64,000 nucleotides of DNA from CAZCVI01 sp964502145 (GTDB taxonomy: Bacteria; Acidobacteriota; Aminicenantia; UBA2199). This document shows, in pieces, positions 45,426 through 53,297 of the stretch. The translations under genes and the position numbers were made by a program. The DNA lies in the NCBI GenBank assembly GCA_964502145.1, contig CAZCVI010000023.1:1-64000 (forward strand), written 5' to 3'. The notes below the pieces were generated by a model. It was not told where the DNA came from, ran no database searches, and saw only the letters and a program-made list of their open reading frames with translations. The stretch's first letter is position 1. Each line of letters begins with the position of its first letter.

Positions 45426-46180
45426 GTGCGAAAGTGCCGATTAAAGTCGGCATGAGGTAGAAGATGAAAGTTCTTTATGATGAAGATTTAGCAAATCGCG
45501 TCAGCCTCGAGTCATGCGGCGGTAGTGGTAACATTACGGCTTTCGGGCTTGTTTTGTTGACAGGGGAAAATGCAGGCAGGCTATCGAGCTCCGAAATCAC
45601 CAGTTTCCGGGTGCCGACCTCGTGCACCGGTAGGGAAGGCCACACGCACAGCAGCGCTAATTTCGAGCTGCCGGGCGACCCGGCGGAGTCAAAGAACCTC
45701 GCATGTATGGAAGCTTCATGCACGAAAATCGGGAGGTCCCAGAAACTTCCTTTGTGCCAAATCTGGAATGGGAGAATCCAGACTGCAAAAAACTCCTGGT
45801 GTATAAAAGGTGGCTTTCCCTCTATACAAGCATGGAACACGAAACCGGAGGCCACACGAAGGATGGACCAGAAAAGGAGAAATTCCGTACAGTCGGTTCA
45901 AACCATTTCTGGGAATTCGGACAACAACATAGTACCTGAGAAGCGGACGAACAAAGGGAACATGTCGCCCCAGCGGAGTCTGTGGAGGGAAGGGCGTTGA
46001 CTAAGAGGAACACTGTTGAGTCCACCGCGACCCGTACACAGAGACGGTTAATCGCGTCGTATGGTCTGGATGGTGTACGCTAAAGTTAGGCGTTAGAACT
46101 CGAAGTAGGAGCCGGATGAGGGTGTTCCTCAAGTCCGGATCTGTGCGGGGGGGCCGGGTAACCGGCATTCCTACCGCGAC
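45426..46180 (+). mobile_element. Internally deleted group II intron
   Basis: The 5' end GTGCG (45426) matches the group II intron start consensus. The early part reads the pseudo-frame often seen across intron RNA domains (MKVLYDEDLANRVSLESCGG, from 45464). The beginning of an intron-encoded reverse transcriptase frame is present (VEGRALTKRNTVESTATRTQ, 45982 on) but stops at 46081. A 33-base domain-V-like hairpin follows (46109-46141, GAGCCGGATG ... TCCGGATC), then a domain VI-like stem and the 3' end CCTACCGCGAC at 46180. Nearly the whole reverse transcriptase is missing, so it cannot move by itself. Confidence 0.75.
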
Positions 46181-46283
46181 TTTACTTCTTTACTTTGTCC
46201 AAGCAATGGATTTTGGAATGACTCGAAAGAGACGCCATTAAAGAAAATGAGAGAAGTAAAGAAGTAAAGCACCGTCCCTCCTC
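46181..46283. repeat. Inverted-repeat element split by the intron
   Basis: TTTACTTCTTTACTTT (from 46181) is inverted at 46256-46279 (AAGTAAAGAAGTAAAGCACC). The right arm continues into GCACCGTCCC; its complement ACGGTGC occurs at 45423-45429, across the intron's 5' boundary. The intron thus seems to sit inside the left arm of this repeat, although the GTGC shared with the intron start makes the exact junction ambiguous. Confidence 0.55.
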
Positions 46284-46361
46284 CTCTCATCGTTAAAAAT
46301 TTTGGAATCAAGGGAATTCTTTGGGATCGCTTGATACGGTTCCCGGGGAGTAGAAAAAAAA

Positions 46362-46607
46362 GTGGTAAAAACTGAAGGTAAGAGAATATTATTGATCCAT
46401 TCATTGGGTTACAACATGGCCTTTGCCGGGCATGATATTTCCCGCAAGGCCAATTTAATGCCGCCCTTGGGCCTCGCCAGTATCACCGCCTATCTTGAAC
46501 AGAAAGGCATCCCCGCGGATATCATCGATTGTTTTGCCCATCCGGATTCCGATAAAAAGATTCTGAACCATGTGGCGCGGGTTCATGGACAAATGCTAGG
46601 AAAATAG
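46362..46607 (+). pseudogene. Truncated B12-binding domain of a radical SAM protein
   Basis: From a GTG at 46362 the frame reads 81 residues. The first ~70 look like the cobalamin-binding N-terminus of B12-dependent radical SAM enzymes (RILLIHSLGYNMAF, MPPLGLASITAYLEQKGIPA, DIIDCFAHPD). It stops before the rest of the B12 domain and the entire radical SAM core. It is a broken gene next to the RiPP operon, on the opposite strand. It could be a remnant of a former tailoring enzyme or an unrelated fragment. Confidence 0.6.
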
Positions 46608-46668
46608 GTGAGCAAGATGATGGATTGGGTGAGTTAGTAGAGGCGGCATAAAACGGAGCGCCGCTTTT

Positions 46669-46842
46669 AAAAAAACCTAGCCGCTTAATCTTTATTGATG
46701 CGTCCACCTTATCCTCTGCTGGCAAGTGAATAGATGCTGTACTGAACAGGGTATTAAAGCGGCGGGACGCCGCCGCCACTATAAAAAAATCCTGGCTACT
46801 GAATCTTTATTCTCGCGTCCGTCTTGTCCTCTGTCATTAAAA
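46669..46842. repeat. Two imperfect ~58-bp direct repeats
   Basis: 46669-46727 and 46784-46842 share the run AAAAAAACCTAGCCGCTTAA-like, then CTTTATTNNNGCGTCC and CTTGTCCTCTG. Small GC-rich inverted words (GCGGCGGGACGCCGCCGCC) lie between. The rest of 46608-47128 shows no supported gene. Confidence 0.5.
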
Positions 46843-47128
46843 TTTTCATTCCCCGGTATGACGTCTGCCCACAATACTAGGCGAAGATTCCCAATAAAAT
46901 AACGATGATACGCATAGGAGGACTTTCCTGGTTTTTTCGGGTTATATCCACTTACTGCTCCCTCTTGCCTACCATACTACGGCTTTACCGTCGTGTCCAA
47001 ATCCAACATGTAACAAACCACGAGGAGAATTCATTGAAGCACCAAACAGAGATAAATGTAAAAAAAATTAGCCAGTTCTTAGCAGCATTCTCGCCTGTCC
47101 CTTACTTATTTATAATTGAAATGATCCA

Positions 47129-47172
47129 CAGCAGGAAAGGATGCAGGACTATTCTCGCATCCTTCCCTGCTG
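47129..47172 (-). terminator. Terminator-like hairpin after the RiPP precursor gene
   Basis: CAGCAGGAAAGGATGC (47129-47144) pairs with GCATCCTTCCCTGCTG (47157-47172) with one mismatch. It lies 35 bases beyond the precursor stop codon on the minus strand and could end the RiPP operon. The tail is not a clean U run. Confidence 0.55.
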
Positions 47173-47206
47173 CTTTACTTAATCAGCGGGTTATTAAAAT
47201 TTCTAC

Positions 47207-47419
47207 TTAATAGGGGATTTCAATTCCCGCAATTTTTGCATTGGCCTTGTGATTTTCAGGGCCAAAGGAACATTGGCAAACATCATCACCTAGAACACCA
47301 TAGGATGCACTTAAAGTTAAAGTGGAGGAACAGACACAACGTGCTCCCAGGATTTTGTTCATTTCTTCGGCGCTAACTCCACCACCAATCAGTGACATTT
47401 CACACGGTTTACTTTTCAT
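47207..47419 (-). CDS. RiPP precursor with double-glycine (GA) leader
   Basis: This 70-residue peptide has AAAGGAG nine bases before the ATG. Residues 15-26 (VSAEEMNKILGA) match the double-glycine leader consensus position by position: hydrophobic at -12, Ser at -11, Glu at -8, Met at -7, Ile at -4, Gly at -2, Ala at -1. Cleavage after Ala26 would free a 44-residue core (genomic 47341-47210). The core starts RCVC and holds two CxC pairs (Cys28/30 and Cys48/50) bracketing a Ser/Thr/Leu-rich stretch with GDD, and it ends in Tyr. Last gene of the radical SAM operon, 46 bases after the second maturase. The peptide's modification and activity are unknown. Confidence 0.8.
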   Translation of the reverse strand: MKSKPCEMSLIGGGVSAEEMNKILGARCVCSSTLTLSASYGVLGDDVCQCSFGPENHKANAKIAGIEIPY

Positions 47420-47465
47420 GTTTATTTTCTCCTTTTATGGGTTATTGTACTCCGTTAAATTAAAC

Positions 47466-48986
47466 TTAAAGATAATCCTTTGCCTGCATATTTTTAAGGG
47501 CGTCGGGATTTTTTTCCAGTATTTCACAATATAAACTCAGAATTCTTTCAAAAGCTCCAACTTCATCCCCACAAAACGCCTCCTTTCTTTCTTTATCCAA
47601 TTGATCACCACGACAAAGATCATTAAAACATTTCTGACAAAAACGCAAGGCCCAGCACTCACGGCAATCCTTAAAAAACTCATCCCATTGTACCAAGAAT
47701 TCGGCAATACGATCAAAATCCAGACCCTTTTCCAGATTTCCGATCGGAAAATGCTCACCCACTCGTTCACACATATAAAAATTTCCGTCGGGATTAACCA
47801 GGAGGCGTCTTAACCCGGGAGTACATTGCCCAAGCGCGGGATGAAATTCTTTTAATGGGGTAATTGCACGAAAATGGACTGTTTTAATCAATAAACGCTG
47901 CAACATTTCCCTTTCAATGGACGGTTTATCGAAATCCGCTGATATCAAAGCATCTTTATACTTTTCAATTATTTTTTCGATAAAGTTACGATAGGAAACT
48001 TTCTCATTGGCCCATTCAGTCTCATCCGGGAATATGGTTTCAAAATCTATTACCTTACTCACTTTAACCGGGTTTTTCATGGATTTGAATAGTTCATTAT
48101 TATAGAAAAAGGAGTGCAATGCATCATAATCATAAGGGGGAGTGATCACAGACAAATAGGAGACCTTGTCTGCGAAGTATTGAGGGGAATACTCTTTTAT
48201 TCGTTGAAGATTGTTCATAATGCAATCGAATGAGCCGGTATTGTTTTGCCGTACCCGGTTCCTATCATGAATATCCTGCGGTCCGTCCAAGCTGATAAAC
48301 AGGGAAACATTATTTTCTACAAAAAAAGCAATCATCTGCTCATTGATGAGTGTTCCATTGGTGGTGAGAGCAAATTTATATTTTTTTTCTTTTTGATTCC
48401 GTTTGACGTATTCAATTACCTCCTTAAGCAGTGCAAACTCCAGAAGCGTTTCCCCCCCATAAAATGTCACGGCTGGATTCTCGCGGGGGCCTGCGTGCTC
48501 CATGAAAAAATCGACGGCTTTTTTGGCACATTCCCTGGTCATGATTTTATCGTTATGAGTTCGTTCATTTTTATACTTACCTGAAAAAATACAATATTTA
48601 CAAAAAAGGTTGCAACGATGGGTCAGATCCAGGATGAGCTGTTGGATACCATAATTTTCAAACATCTCTCTAACCGTGTAACGCTGGATGTCGTTGGACC
48701 GTATTGCGGGCCGGTGGCACCCTAACGCACCGGATTCTTTTGCTTTCTTAATAGTATCATAAGCAATCCTGATATCCTCTTCTGGATGTTTCTCTTTCAA
48801 ACCCCGGAGGATGTGGTCAATGGGCTCAAAAAACAGATCAACCACATCCCAAATAACCTCGCTTACCTTCAGAATGCCATTGGAATTAACATCATAGATA
48901 TAATGGTTTTCCGAGGTTTTGAACTTTTTTATAAACAAACCTATAGGGGTGGCTTGTTTTTTATCGGATTGCATATTTGTATTCAT
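47466..48986 (-). CDS. Radical SAM/SPASM peptide maturase 2
   Basis: This 506-residue enzyme has an N-terminal PqqD-like region (ENHYIYDVNSNGILKVSEVI, about residues 26-45) that could bind a leader peptide. The radical SAM 4Fe-4S motif CNLFCKYC lies at about 125-132, with the SAM-binding FYGGETLLEF and LTTNGTLI downstream. A Cys-rich SPASM tail (CTPGLRRLLVNPDGNFYMC, then CRECWALRFCQKC) would hold auxiliary clusters. Such enzymes form thioether or C-C crosslinks in Cys-rich peptides. The start overlaps the propeller gene by 26 bases. Its neighbour downstream is the precursor, its likely substrate. Confidence 0.88.
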   Translation of the reverse strand: MNTNMQSDKKQATPIGLFIKKFKTSENHYIYDVNSNGILKVSEVIWDVVDLFFEPIDHILRGLKEKHPEEDIRIAYDTIKKAKESGALGCHRPAIRSNDIQRYTVREMFENYGIQQLILDLTHRCNLFCKYCIFSGKYKNERTHNDKIMTRECAKKAVDFFMEHAGPRENPAVTFYGGETLLEFALLKEVIEYVKRNQKEKKYKFALTTNGTLINEQMIAFFVENNVSLFISLDGPQDIHDRNRVRQNNTGSFDCIMNNLQRIKEYSPQYFADKVSYLSVITPPYDYDALHSFFYNNELFKSMKNPVKVSKVIDFETIFPDETEWANEKVSYRNFIEKIIEKYKDALISADFDKPSIEREMLQRLLIKTVHFRAITPLKEFHPALGQCTPGLRRLLVNPDGNFYMCERVGEHFPIGNLEKGLDFDRIAEFLVQWDEFFKDCRECWALRFCQKCFNDLCRGDQLDKERKEAFCGDEVGAFERILSLYCEILEKNPDALKNMQAKDYL

Positions 48987-50112
48987 ATATCACACCATTA
49001 AATGCCGTATCCAATATAAAAAGACGGTTTTTGTGTATATAAATCCCAGAACAATATGTATTTAACTGCGTGACCGCCACTACCTTCCCGTCTGGACCGA
49101 ACACCATCAAACGGTATCGATCTGTTTTTTCAGGGAAATTTTGGGGAGGTTTATAAAAAAAAGAGCTGTTAACTAAAACCATACTCATAATTTCATTTTC
49201 CGCAGGTTCCCGGGTGGTTACCACGATAAAAATCAGCCCGTTATCATCAATGGCAATATCGACACATTCCGAATATTGCTTCGCTTTTCGCGGTAGGTCA
49301 AAATTATTTTTCTTCGAATCCCATACCATTTTTAACTCTTGATTAATCGGGGTATCGTAAAAAATAACATCGCACAATTTTCCGTCCTTTTGAAAGGACT
49401 GAATCATCTGGGTGTATTTGGTTGCAATGTAGTATTTTTCTTTTTTTTTCCCGTATGCCACCTGGTACCAATCAAATTCACCGCCAGCCCATGGGCAATC
49501 AACTTTTGGCGGCAGCATCCCGGCACCGATTATAGCAAGTACTTTTCCTGCCCTGTCTAACACTTTAATGATTCCTTTGCCTTGATGACCACTTTCAGAC
49601 TCGCAGTAAGCCATTTGATTGTTTCCGGGAAACAGCAGATGGGAATAAAACACGTTTGACCGGATTACCGCCAGAGATTTACCTGTGGTAGAAAGAACCT
49701 GGAATCTCCGGTTCCCCCAGTCCACTACCCAAACTTGATCTTTGTCATCGATCCCCATATTAAACGGACTGAGAAAAGACTCTGGCCCCTGGCCTTTTTC
49801 CCCGAACTGACGCAGAAATTCCCCATTGGCAGCAAAAACCTTAATGCAGTGCAGGTTGTTGTCCAGGACATAAAAATTATTTTGAGAATCATGGGCGACA
49901 TCAATAGGATTCTTAAAGAAATAATTCTCATCCGCGTTTTCATCCTCCTCACCCCAAATCCGAATGGTCTTCAGGGTTATTTTGTCCAGCTTATTTTTAA
50001 TTTCACCACTCGAATTCCTCTGTACCGGAATATCTGCAAACCCGGCCATGAAACCCACCGCTAAAATCGTTAAAAATAACAGCGTCAGTTTTCTCATATG
50101 TACGCCCTTCAT
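48961..50112 (-). CDS. Exported six-bladed beta-propeller (NHL-like) protein
   Basis: This 383-residue protein has a Sec signal peptide (about residues 6-26, KLTLLFLTILAVGFMAGFA). NHL/6-bladed-propeller repeats follow (NPIDVAHDSQNNFYVLDNNL, GEFLRQFGEKGQGPESFLSP, VWVVDWGNRRFQVL). The start ATG overlaps the stop of maturase 1 (ATGA); an alternative ATG is five codons later. It is embedded between two maturase genes, so it probably handles the peptide outside the cytoplasm: binding, display or immunity (inference). In Bacteroidota, related propellers accompany NVEALA-type peptides, a loose parallel. It lacks an obvious lipobox. Confidence 0.82.
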   Translation of the reverse strand: MKGVHMRKLTLLFLTILAVGFMAGFADIPVQRNSSGEIKNKLDKITLKTIRIWGEEDENADENYFFKNPIDVAHDSQNNFYVLDNNLHCIKVFAANGEFLRQFGEKGQGPESFLSPFNMGIDDKDQVWVVDWGNRRFQVLSTTGKSLAVIRSNVFYSHLLFPGNNQMAYCESESGHQGKGIIKVLDRAGKVLAIIGAGMLPPKVDCPWAGGEFDWYQVAYGKKKEKYYIATKYTQMIQSFQKDGKLCDVIFYDTPINQELKMVWDSKKNNFDLPRKAKQYSECVDIAIDDNGLIFIVVTTREPAENEIMSMVLVNSSFFYKPPQNFPEKTDRYRLMVFGPDGKVVAVTQLNTYCSGIYIHKNRLFILDTAFNGVIYEYKYAIR

Positions 50113-51650
50113 GAAAGTTTAATTTTACCAAAATGGTCAACCAGATTCGGCATCAATTCCATTGCTCTACAATAAAGGTAAATTTTATTTGCGGCGTAAC
50201 TCCTGTTTTGGCTGCACTTTTCGACCTTTTTTTCCGGGGATAATCCCTGGGCGTCATAACCATCGATAAAACATGAGTCGCAGGTATTGATCGCCCAGCA
50301 TTTTTTGCAGATGGACAGGGTCATATCCCTATAGGTTTCCAGGTAGTCATGATACAAAAGGTCATAATCGATTCCTTTTTCCGTGTTTCCAATGGCAGGG
50401 GCAGAGACGGGTATTTTTTCACACACCCGGAAATCACCCGCTACCGTCACATAGATCCGTTTTTTGCCCGGCGTACAACAGGCATGCATGGTAAATTTCT
50501 TAATGACATCATTGTAAATGGGTCTTTGTGAAAGAATCGCCAAGATGTGTTCTATGAAGGATTTTGCCAGCGGATGGGGTTTTGATTTTTCCTGAGTATC
50601 CAGTGTTTTGCTGAAATACTCTTCAAACGCCCATTCTAGATAGCCTTTGTCTTCTTTATGGTCCACGCCAGGCAGCCTGGGGCCGGAATAGTAGACCATG
50701 CCAGTGCGGGTGTCTTCGGGTAACCAATCCAGTTCCTGCCGGAGTGAGGCTCTTCGCTTTATTTCTTCCTCTGAAAAGGGAGGGGCATAGACCATGTATA
50801 AACTGATTCTTGTAATAAAAGAATCGCCGTACTCCTTGTATAGGTTTTGCAGTCCGGCTTTCACATGGGTGAAGGAGCCGCCACCGGCTATGTTTTTTCT
50901 ATACCTGTCGTGAACCTCTTGGGGCCCATCAATACTTACCTTTACATCAAACTGGTTTTCAGCTAAAAATCGGGCAATTTCAGGTGTAATCAATGTCCCA
51001 TTGGTGGTCAGGTTGAACTGTATGGGTTTATCTTTAAATATCTCTTTGGCATAGCTGACGCTTTCCTTTATTAAAGGGAAATTAAGCAGAGGCTCGCCGC
51101 CATAAAAGCTCAGTACAACTCCCTCTGCTTTGCTGGAATTTTTTGCCAGGAAATCGATTGCAGCCAATGCCGTTTCCCGTGTCATTTGTCTGGACCCGTG
51201 ATTGCGATTCTCTTTGTTCTCATCCTGGTGGACGCAATACAGGCAGCGCAAGTTGCAGTCTTCCCCTACCTCAAGTGCCATTTCTGAACTGGATGTAGAA
51301 ATATCTTCGATCAACTCTTCTTTTCCCGGCACCAGATCAAAATTCGTTACTTCATAAAGCCGGAATAAATTGTGATTATCAATGGATTTTTCCAGCATTG
51401 AGACGGTTTCCACGAAACAATCCTGTCCGTGTTTTTCAATAAATCCGTTGATGGCGAGTTCCACGTCCATGCGAAATAAATTTAGCAGTAAATCGTAGGT
51501 AAAATCATCGCAATTTAAGATTTTGTTGGTGCCGGTATCGTACAGGTAAGCATGTGATCCTGTGCTTAGCACCACCCCCAGTGGTTTGTTTTCACCGAAA
51601 AGTTTCAAAAGAAAATTTTTTTTGTCTACCCATATTGCAGTTGAGCTCAC
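50109..51650 (-). CDS. Radical SAM/SPASM peptide maturase 1
   Basis: The GTG at 51650 follows GGAGG by four bases; the frame is open six codons further to a TTG. The ~513-residue enzyme has a PqqD/RRE-like N-terminal region (AYLYDTGTNKILNCDDFTYD) and the 4Fe-4S motif CNLRCLYC at about residues 132-139. FYGGEPLLNF and LTTNGTLI follow, then SIDGPQEVHDRYRK and a SPASM domain (CCTPGKKRIYVTVAGDFRVC, CKKCWAINTCDSC, terminal KCSQNR). It is clearly different from maturase 2, so the two probably perform separate steps or act on different parts of the peptide. It is the first gene of the operon, directly after the promoter. Confidence 0.88.
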   Translation of the reverse strand: MSSTAIWVDKKNFLLKLFGENKPLGVVLSTGSHAYLYDTGTNKILNCDDFTYDLLLNLFRMDVELAINGFIEKHGQDCFVETVSMLEKSIDNHNLFRLYEVTNFDLVPGKEELIEDISTSSSEMALEVGEDCNLRCLYCVHQDENKENRNHGSRQMTRETALAAIDFLAKNSSKAEGVVLSFYGGEPLLNFPLIKESVSYAKEIFKDKPIQFNLTTNGTLITPEIARFLAENQFDVKVSIDGPQEVHDRYRKNIAGGGSFTHVKAGLQNLYKEYGDSFITRISLYMVYAPPFSEEEIKRRASLRQELDWLPEDTRTGMVYYSGPRLPGVDHKEDKGYLEWAFEEYFSKTLDTQEKSKPHPLAKSFIEHILAILSQRPIYNDVIKKFTMHACCTPGKKRIYVTVAGDFRVCEKIPVSAPAIGNTEKGIDYDLLYHDYLETYRDMTLSICKKCWAINTCDSCFIDGYDAQGLSPEKKVEKCSQNRSYAANKIYLYCRAMELMPNLVDHFGKIKLS

Positions 51651-51675
51651 GAAACCTCCATATTGCAAGAATTTT

Positions 51676-51703
51676 ATTCTACCATAATTTATGGAAAATG
51701 TAA
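51676..51703 (-). promoter_or_regulatory. Promoter of the RiPP operon
   Basis: On the minus strand TTACAT (51698-51703), a 16-bp spacer and TAGAAT (51676-51681) lie about 25 bases before the maturase 1 start. No further operator is obvious, apart from AT-rich repeats upstream. Confidence 0.55.
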
Positions 51704-52118
51704 CGTTTTTTTTCGGTATTTATTCAGTTTTTTTGGCAGTGGGATGCTAAAAGTTTCTTGTAATTTTCGATCAGCGGTTTTTTTTGGGATAAACTGGATT
51801 GAAGTATACTCCTGTGGACGGTATGAATGTCGGCTCCATTTTTCATTTTGGCTCCCGCCAGATATTGCAGTAGTTCAGACCGTGGCCTGAATTGTTACAA
51901 TTATAAACGATAAATGATAAATTATAAATTATAAATTATAAAAAAAAAGTGGCGTCCTTCGGATTATATCTATTAACGCCTATGGCGAAAAAAAATAAAT
52001 AATGGGCATTTGGCCATATGCTTTTAAGAAGGCCATTTCTCCGGTAGTTGTTCTTTTCGCCGCTGGTGTTTAAATTATTGATGCCCGCAGGGCGCCATCG
52101 TTTATAATTTATAATTTA
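51704..52118. other. Gene-free AT-rich repeat region
   Basis: Runs of ATAAATTATAAATTATAA at about 51905-51945 are mirrored in inverted form near 52090-52115 (TTTATAATTTATAATTTA). The block in between (GGCGTCC ... GGCGCCATCG) also has short inverted ends. It may be a MITE-like element about 220 bp long lying against the group II intron remnant. Confidence 0.45.
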
Positions 52119-52345
52119 GTCGGGTAGGAACAGCCGATTGCTCGGCCATCCCCCCCTCAGAGCGGAGCGTGCGACTTTCACCGCACTCCGCTCAAGCTTC
52201 TCATTCACCAGTTCTTGGTTTAAGACTGGCGGTGATTTAAGAATTTCCATTTCTTGCATTCTATTTCTCTGGCTTTGTAGTAATCCCCGTCCAAGTAAGG
52301 GTTGGCGTCGAATTTAATCATCCGATGTCTTTGGATTTTCGTGTC
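52119..52345 (-). mobile_element. 3' remnant of a second group II intron
   Basis: Read on the minus strand, the fragment encodes the last ~40 residues of an intron reverse transcriptase/maturase (HRMIKFDANPYLDGDYYKAR), stopping at 52220. A perfect 34-base domain V follows (52160-52193; GAGCGGAG pairs with CTCCGCTC, centre GTGAAAGTCGCAC). A domain VI stem and the 3' terminus CCTACCCGAC at 52119 complete it. Everything upstream is missing. Domain V differs clearly from the intron at 45426, so it came from another intron type. Confidence 0.8.
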
Positions 52346-52366
52346 AGACGCGAAACAACGGGGCCG

Positions 52367-52391
52367 GTGCTTTACTTTTTTACTTTATAAG
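52367..52391. repeat. GTGCTTTACTTTTTTAC dispersed repeat copy
   Basis: GGTGCTTTACTTTTTTACTTTATAAG is a further copy of the island-specific repeat seen at 40347, 46181 and 53211. It lies in the gene-free stretch before the antitoxin-like gene. Confidence 0.5.
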
Positions 52392-52572
52392 AAAAGAGAG
52401 GCCGGTGCCCTTGAATGGTGGGAATGATTGCCTGCCTATTCCCGAAAATTTCAGGCATAAGTCAACCCTGATGACAATTTTAATCATTTTAACAGTTGAC
52501 AGATCAAGAGAAATCCATTATATTTCTATTAGAGCATATTGATTGAAAAACACGAAAACGGAGGTATTGCCG

Positions 52573-52866
52573 GTGACAACTAAAGAACGTATCGCGGCGG
52601 CCGTTTCTCTTCCAGTAGAGGAGATGGCGATTGTGGCGGACTCAATTCTCCGTAGCTTGAATGCCCCGGAGCCCCAAATCGACAAAAAATGGGCGGCTGT
52701 GGCTCAGCGTCGGTTAACAGAACTACGTTCAGGGAAAGTAAAAGCTATCCCAGGTGAAGAGGTTTTTGCCCGGATATGGAAACGATTCGAGGGTTCAGCC
52801 ACGCGTTTCACCCGGGAAACAACCGCACGGTGCGTGGGAATGATGCCGGGGCAATGCGAACTTTAG
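52573..52866 (+). CDS. Addiction-module antitoxin-like protein, altered C-terminus
   Basis: GGAGG eight bases before the GTG at 52573 sets the start; the frame is open to a TTG at 52543. The ~97-residue product resembles the small addiction-module component family that partners RelE-type toxins: SLPVEEMAIVADSILRSL, then DKKWAAVAQRRLTELRSGKV and KAIPGEEVFARIWKRF. Members usually end about there. The extra ~23 residues (EGSATRFTRETTARC...) look like read-through into repeat DNA, and no toxin gene follows. It is probably an orphan remnant of a toxin-antitoxin pair. Confidence 0.6.
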   Translation: MTTKERIAAAVSLPVEEMAIVADSILRSLNAPEPQIDKKWAAVAQRRLTELRSGKVKAIPGEEVFARIWKRFEGSATRFTRETTARCVGMMPGQCEL

Positions 52867-53297
52867 GAAGCTGGCAGGCAAACATTCCCACATTCACACG
52901 CACCGTCCCCGGTTTTTCGGTTTTTCCAAATGAAACAGTCCATATTTCCCAGTACCTCCAGGTATCTTTTTTTTTCTGCTTATTTCTTTCTCCCGACTTC
53001 TCTGTAAAAAAATAGGTGCGTGATGTGAGTGAGTCGAGTGGCCGGGAAGATCGTGGTTGCGGATTGCCGCACATGTAGCCCAAGCGTCCCGCTTGAAAGG
53101 CATGGCGTTGTAGAGACGTTGCACGCTGTTCTATGAGCTGGATACCGTATTCGGCACGATCCTTTCCATTTTGCACGTATTCCCGGAGAAACAATCCGAA
53201 ACAAGGGGACGTGCTTTACGTCTTTACTCTATATTTGTTCAGGAACAAGAATTAAAGAACTAAAGCACCGTCTATCTTTTTCCCATCCCCCATTTTC
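52867..53297. other. Intergenic scrap region
   Basis: On the minus strand, about 53040-53200 reads FLREYVQNGKDRAEYGIQL and then a short helical stretch. It resembles the N-terminal part of DUF1016/YhcG nucleases (compare the intact gene at 54743) but continues into unrelated sequence, so it is a probable fragment. At 53209-53273 GTGCTTTACGTCTTTAC and its inverted partner (AAAGAACTAAAGCACCGTC) form a palindromic repeat. The words CAAACATTCCCACATT at 52877 recur at 54113 and 63020. Confidence 0.45.

Noticed and set aside
45464..46000. 178-codon open frame with ATG
   Set aside because: It reads through the RNA domains of a group II intron; similar spurious frames appear in many introns, so it is not treated as a protein gene.
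46905..47210. 101-codon rightward open frame before the RiPP precursor
   Set aside because: It has no ribosome binding site and overlaps the inverted repeat that follows the precursor gene. Its sequence has no protein-like motif.
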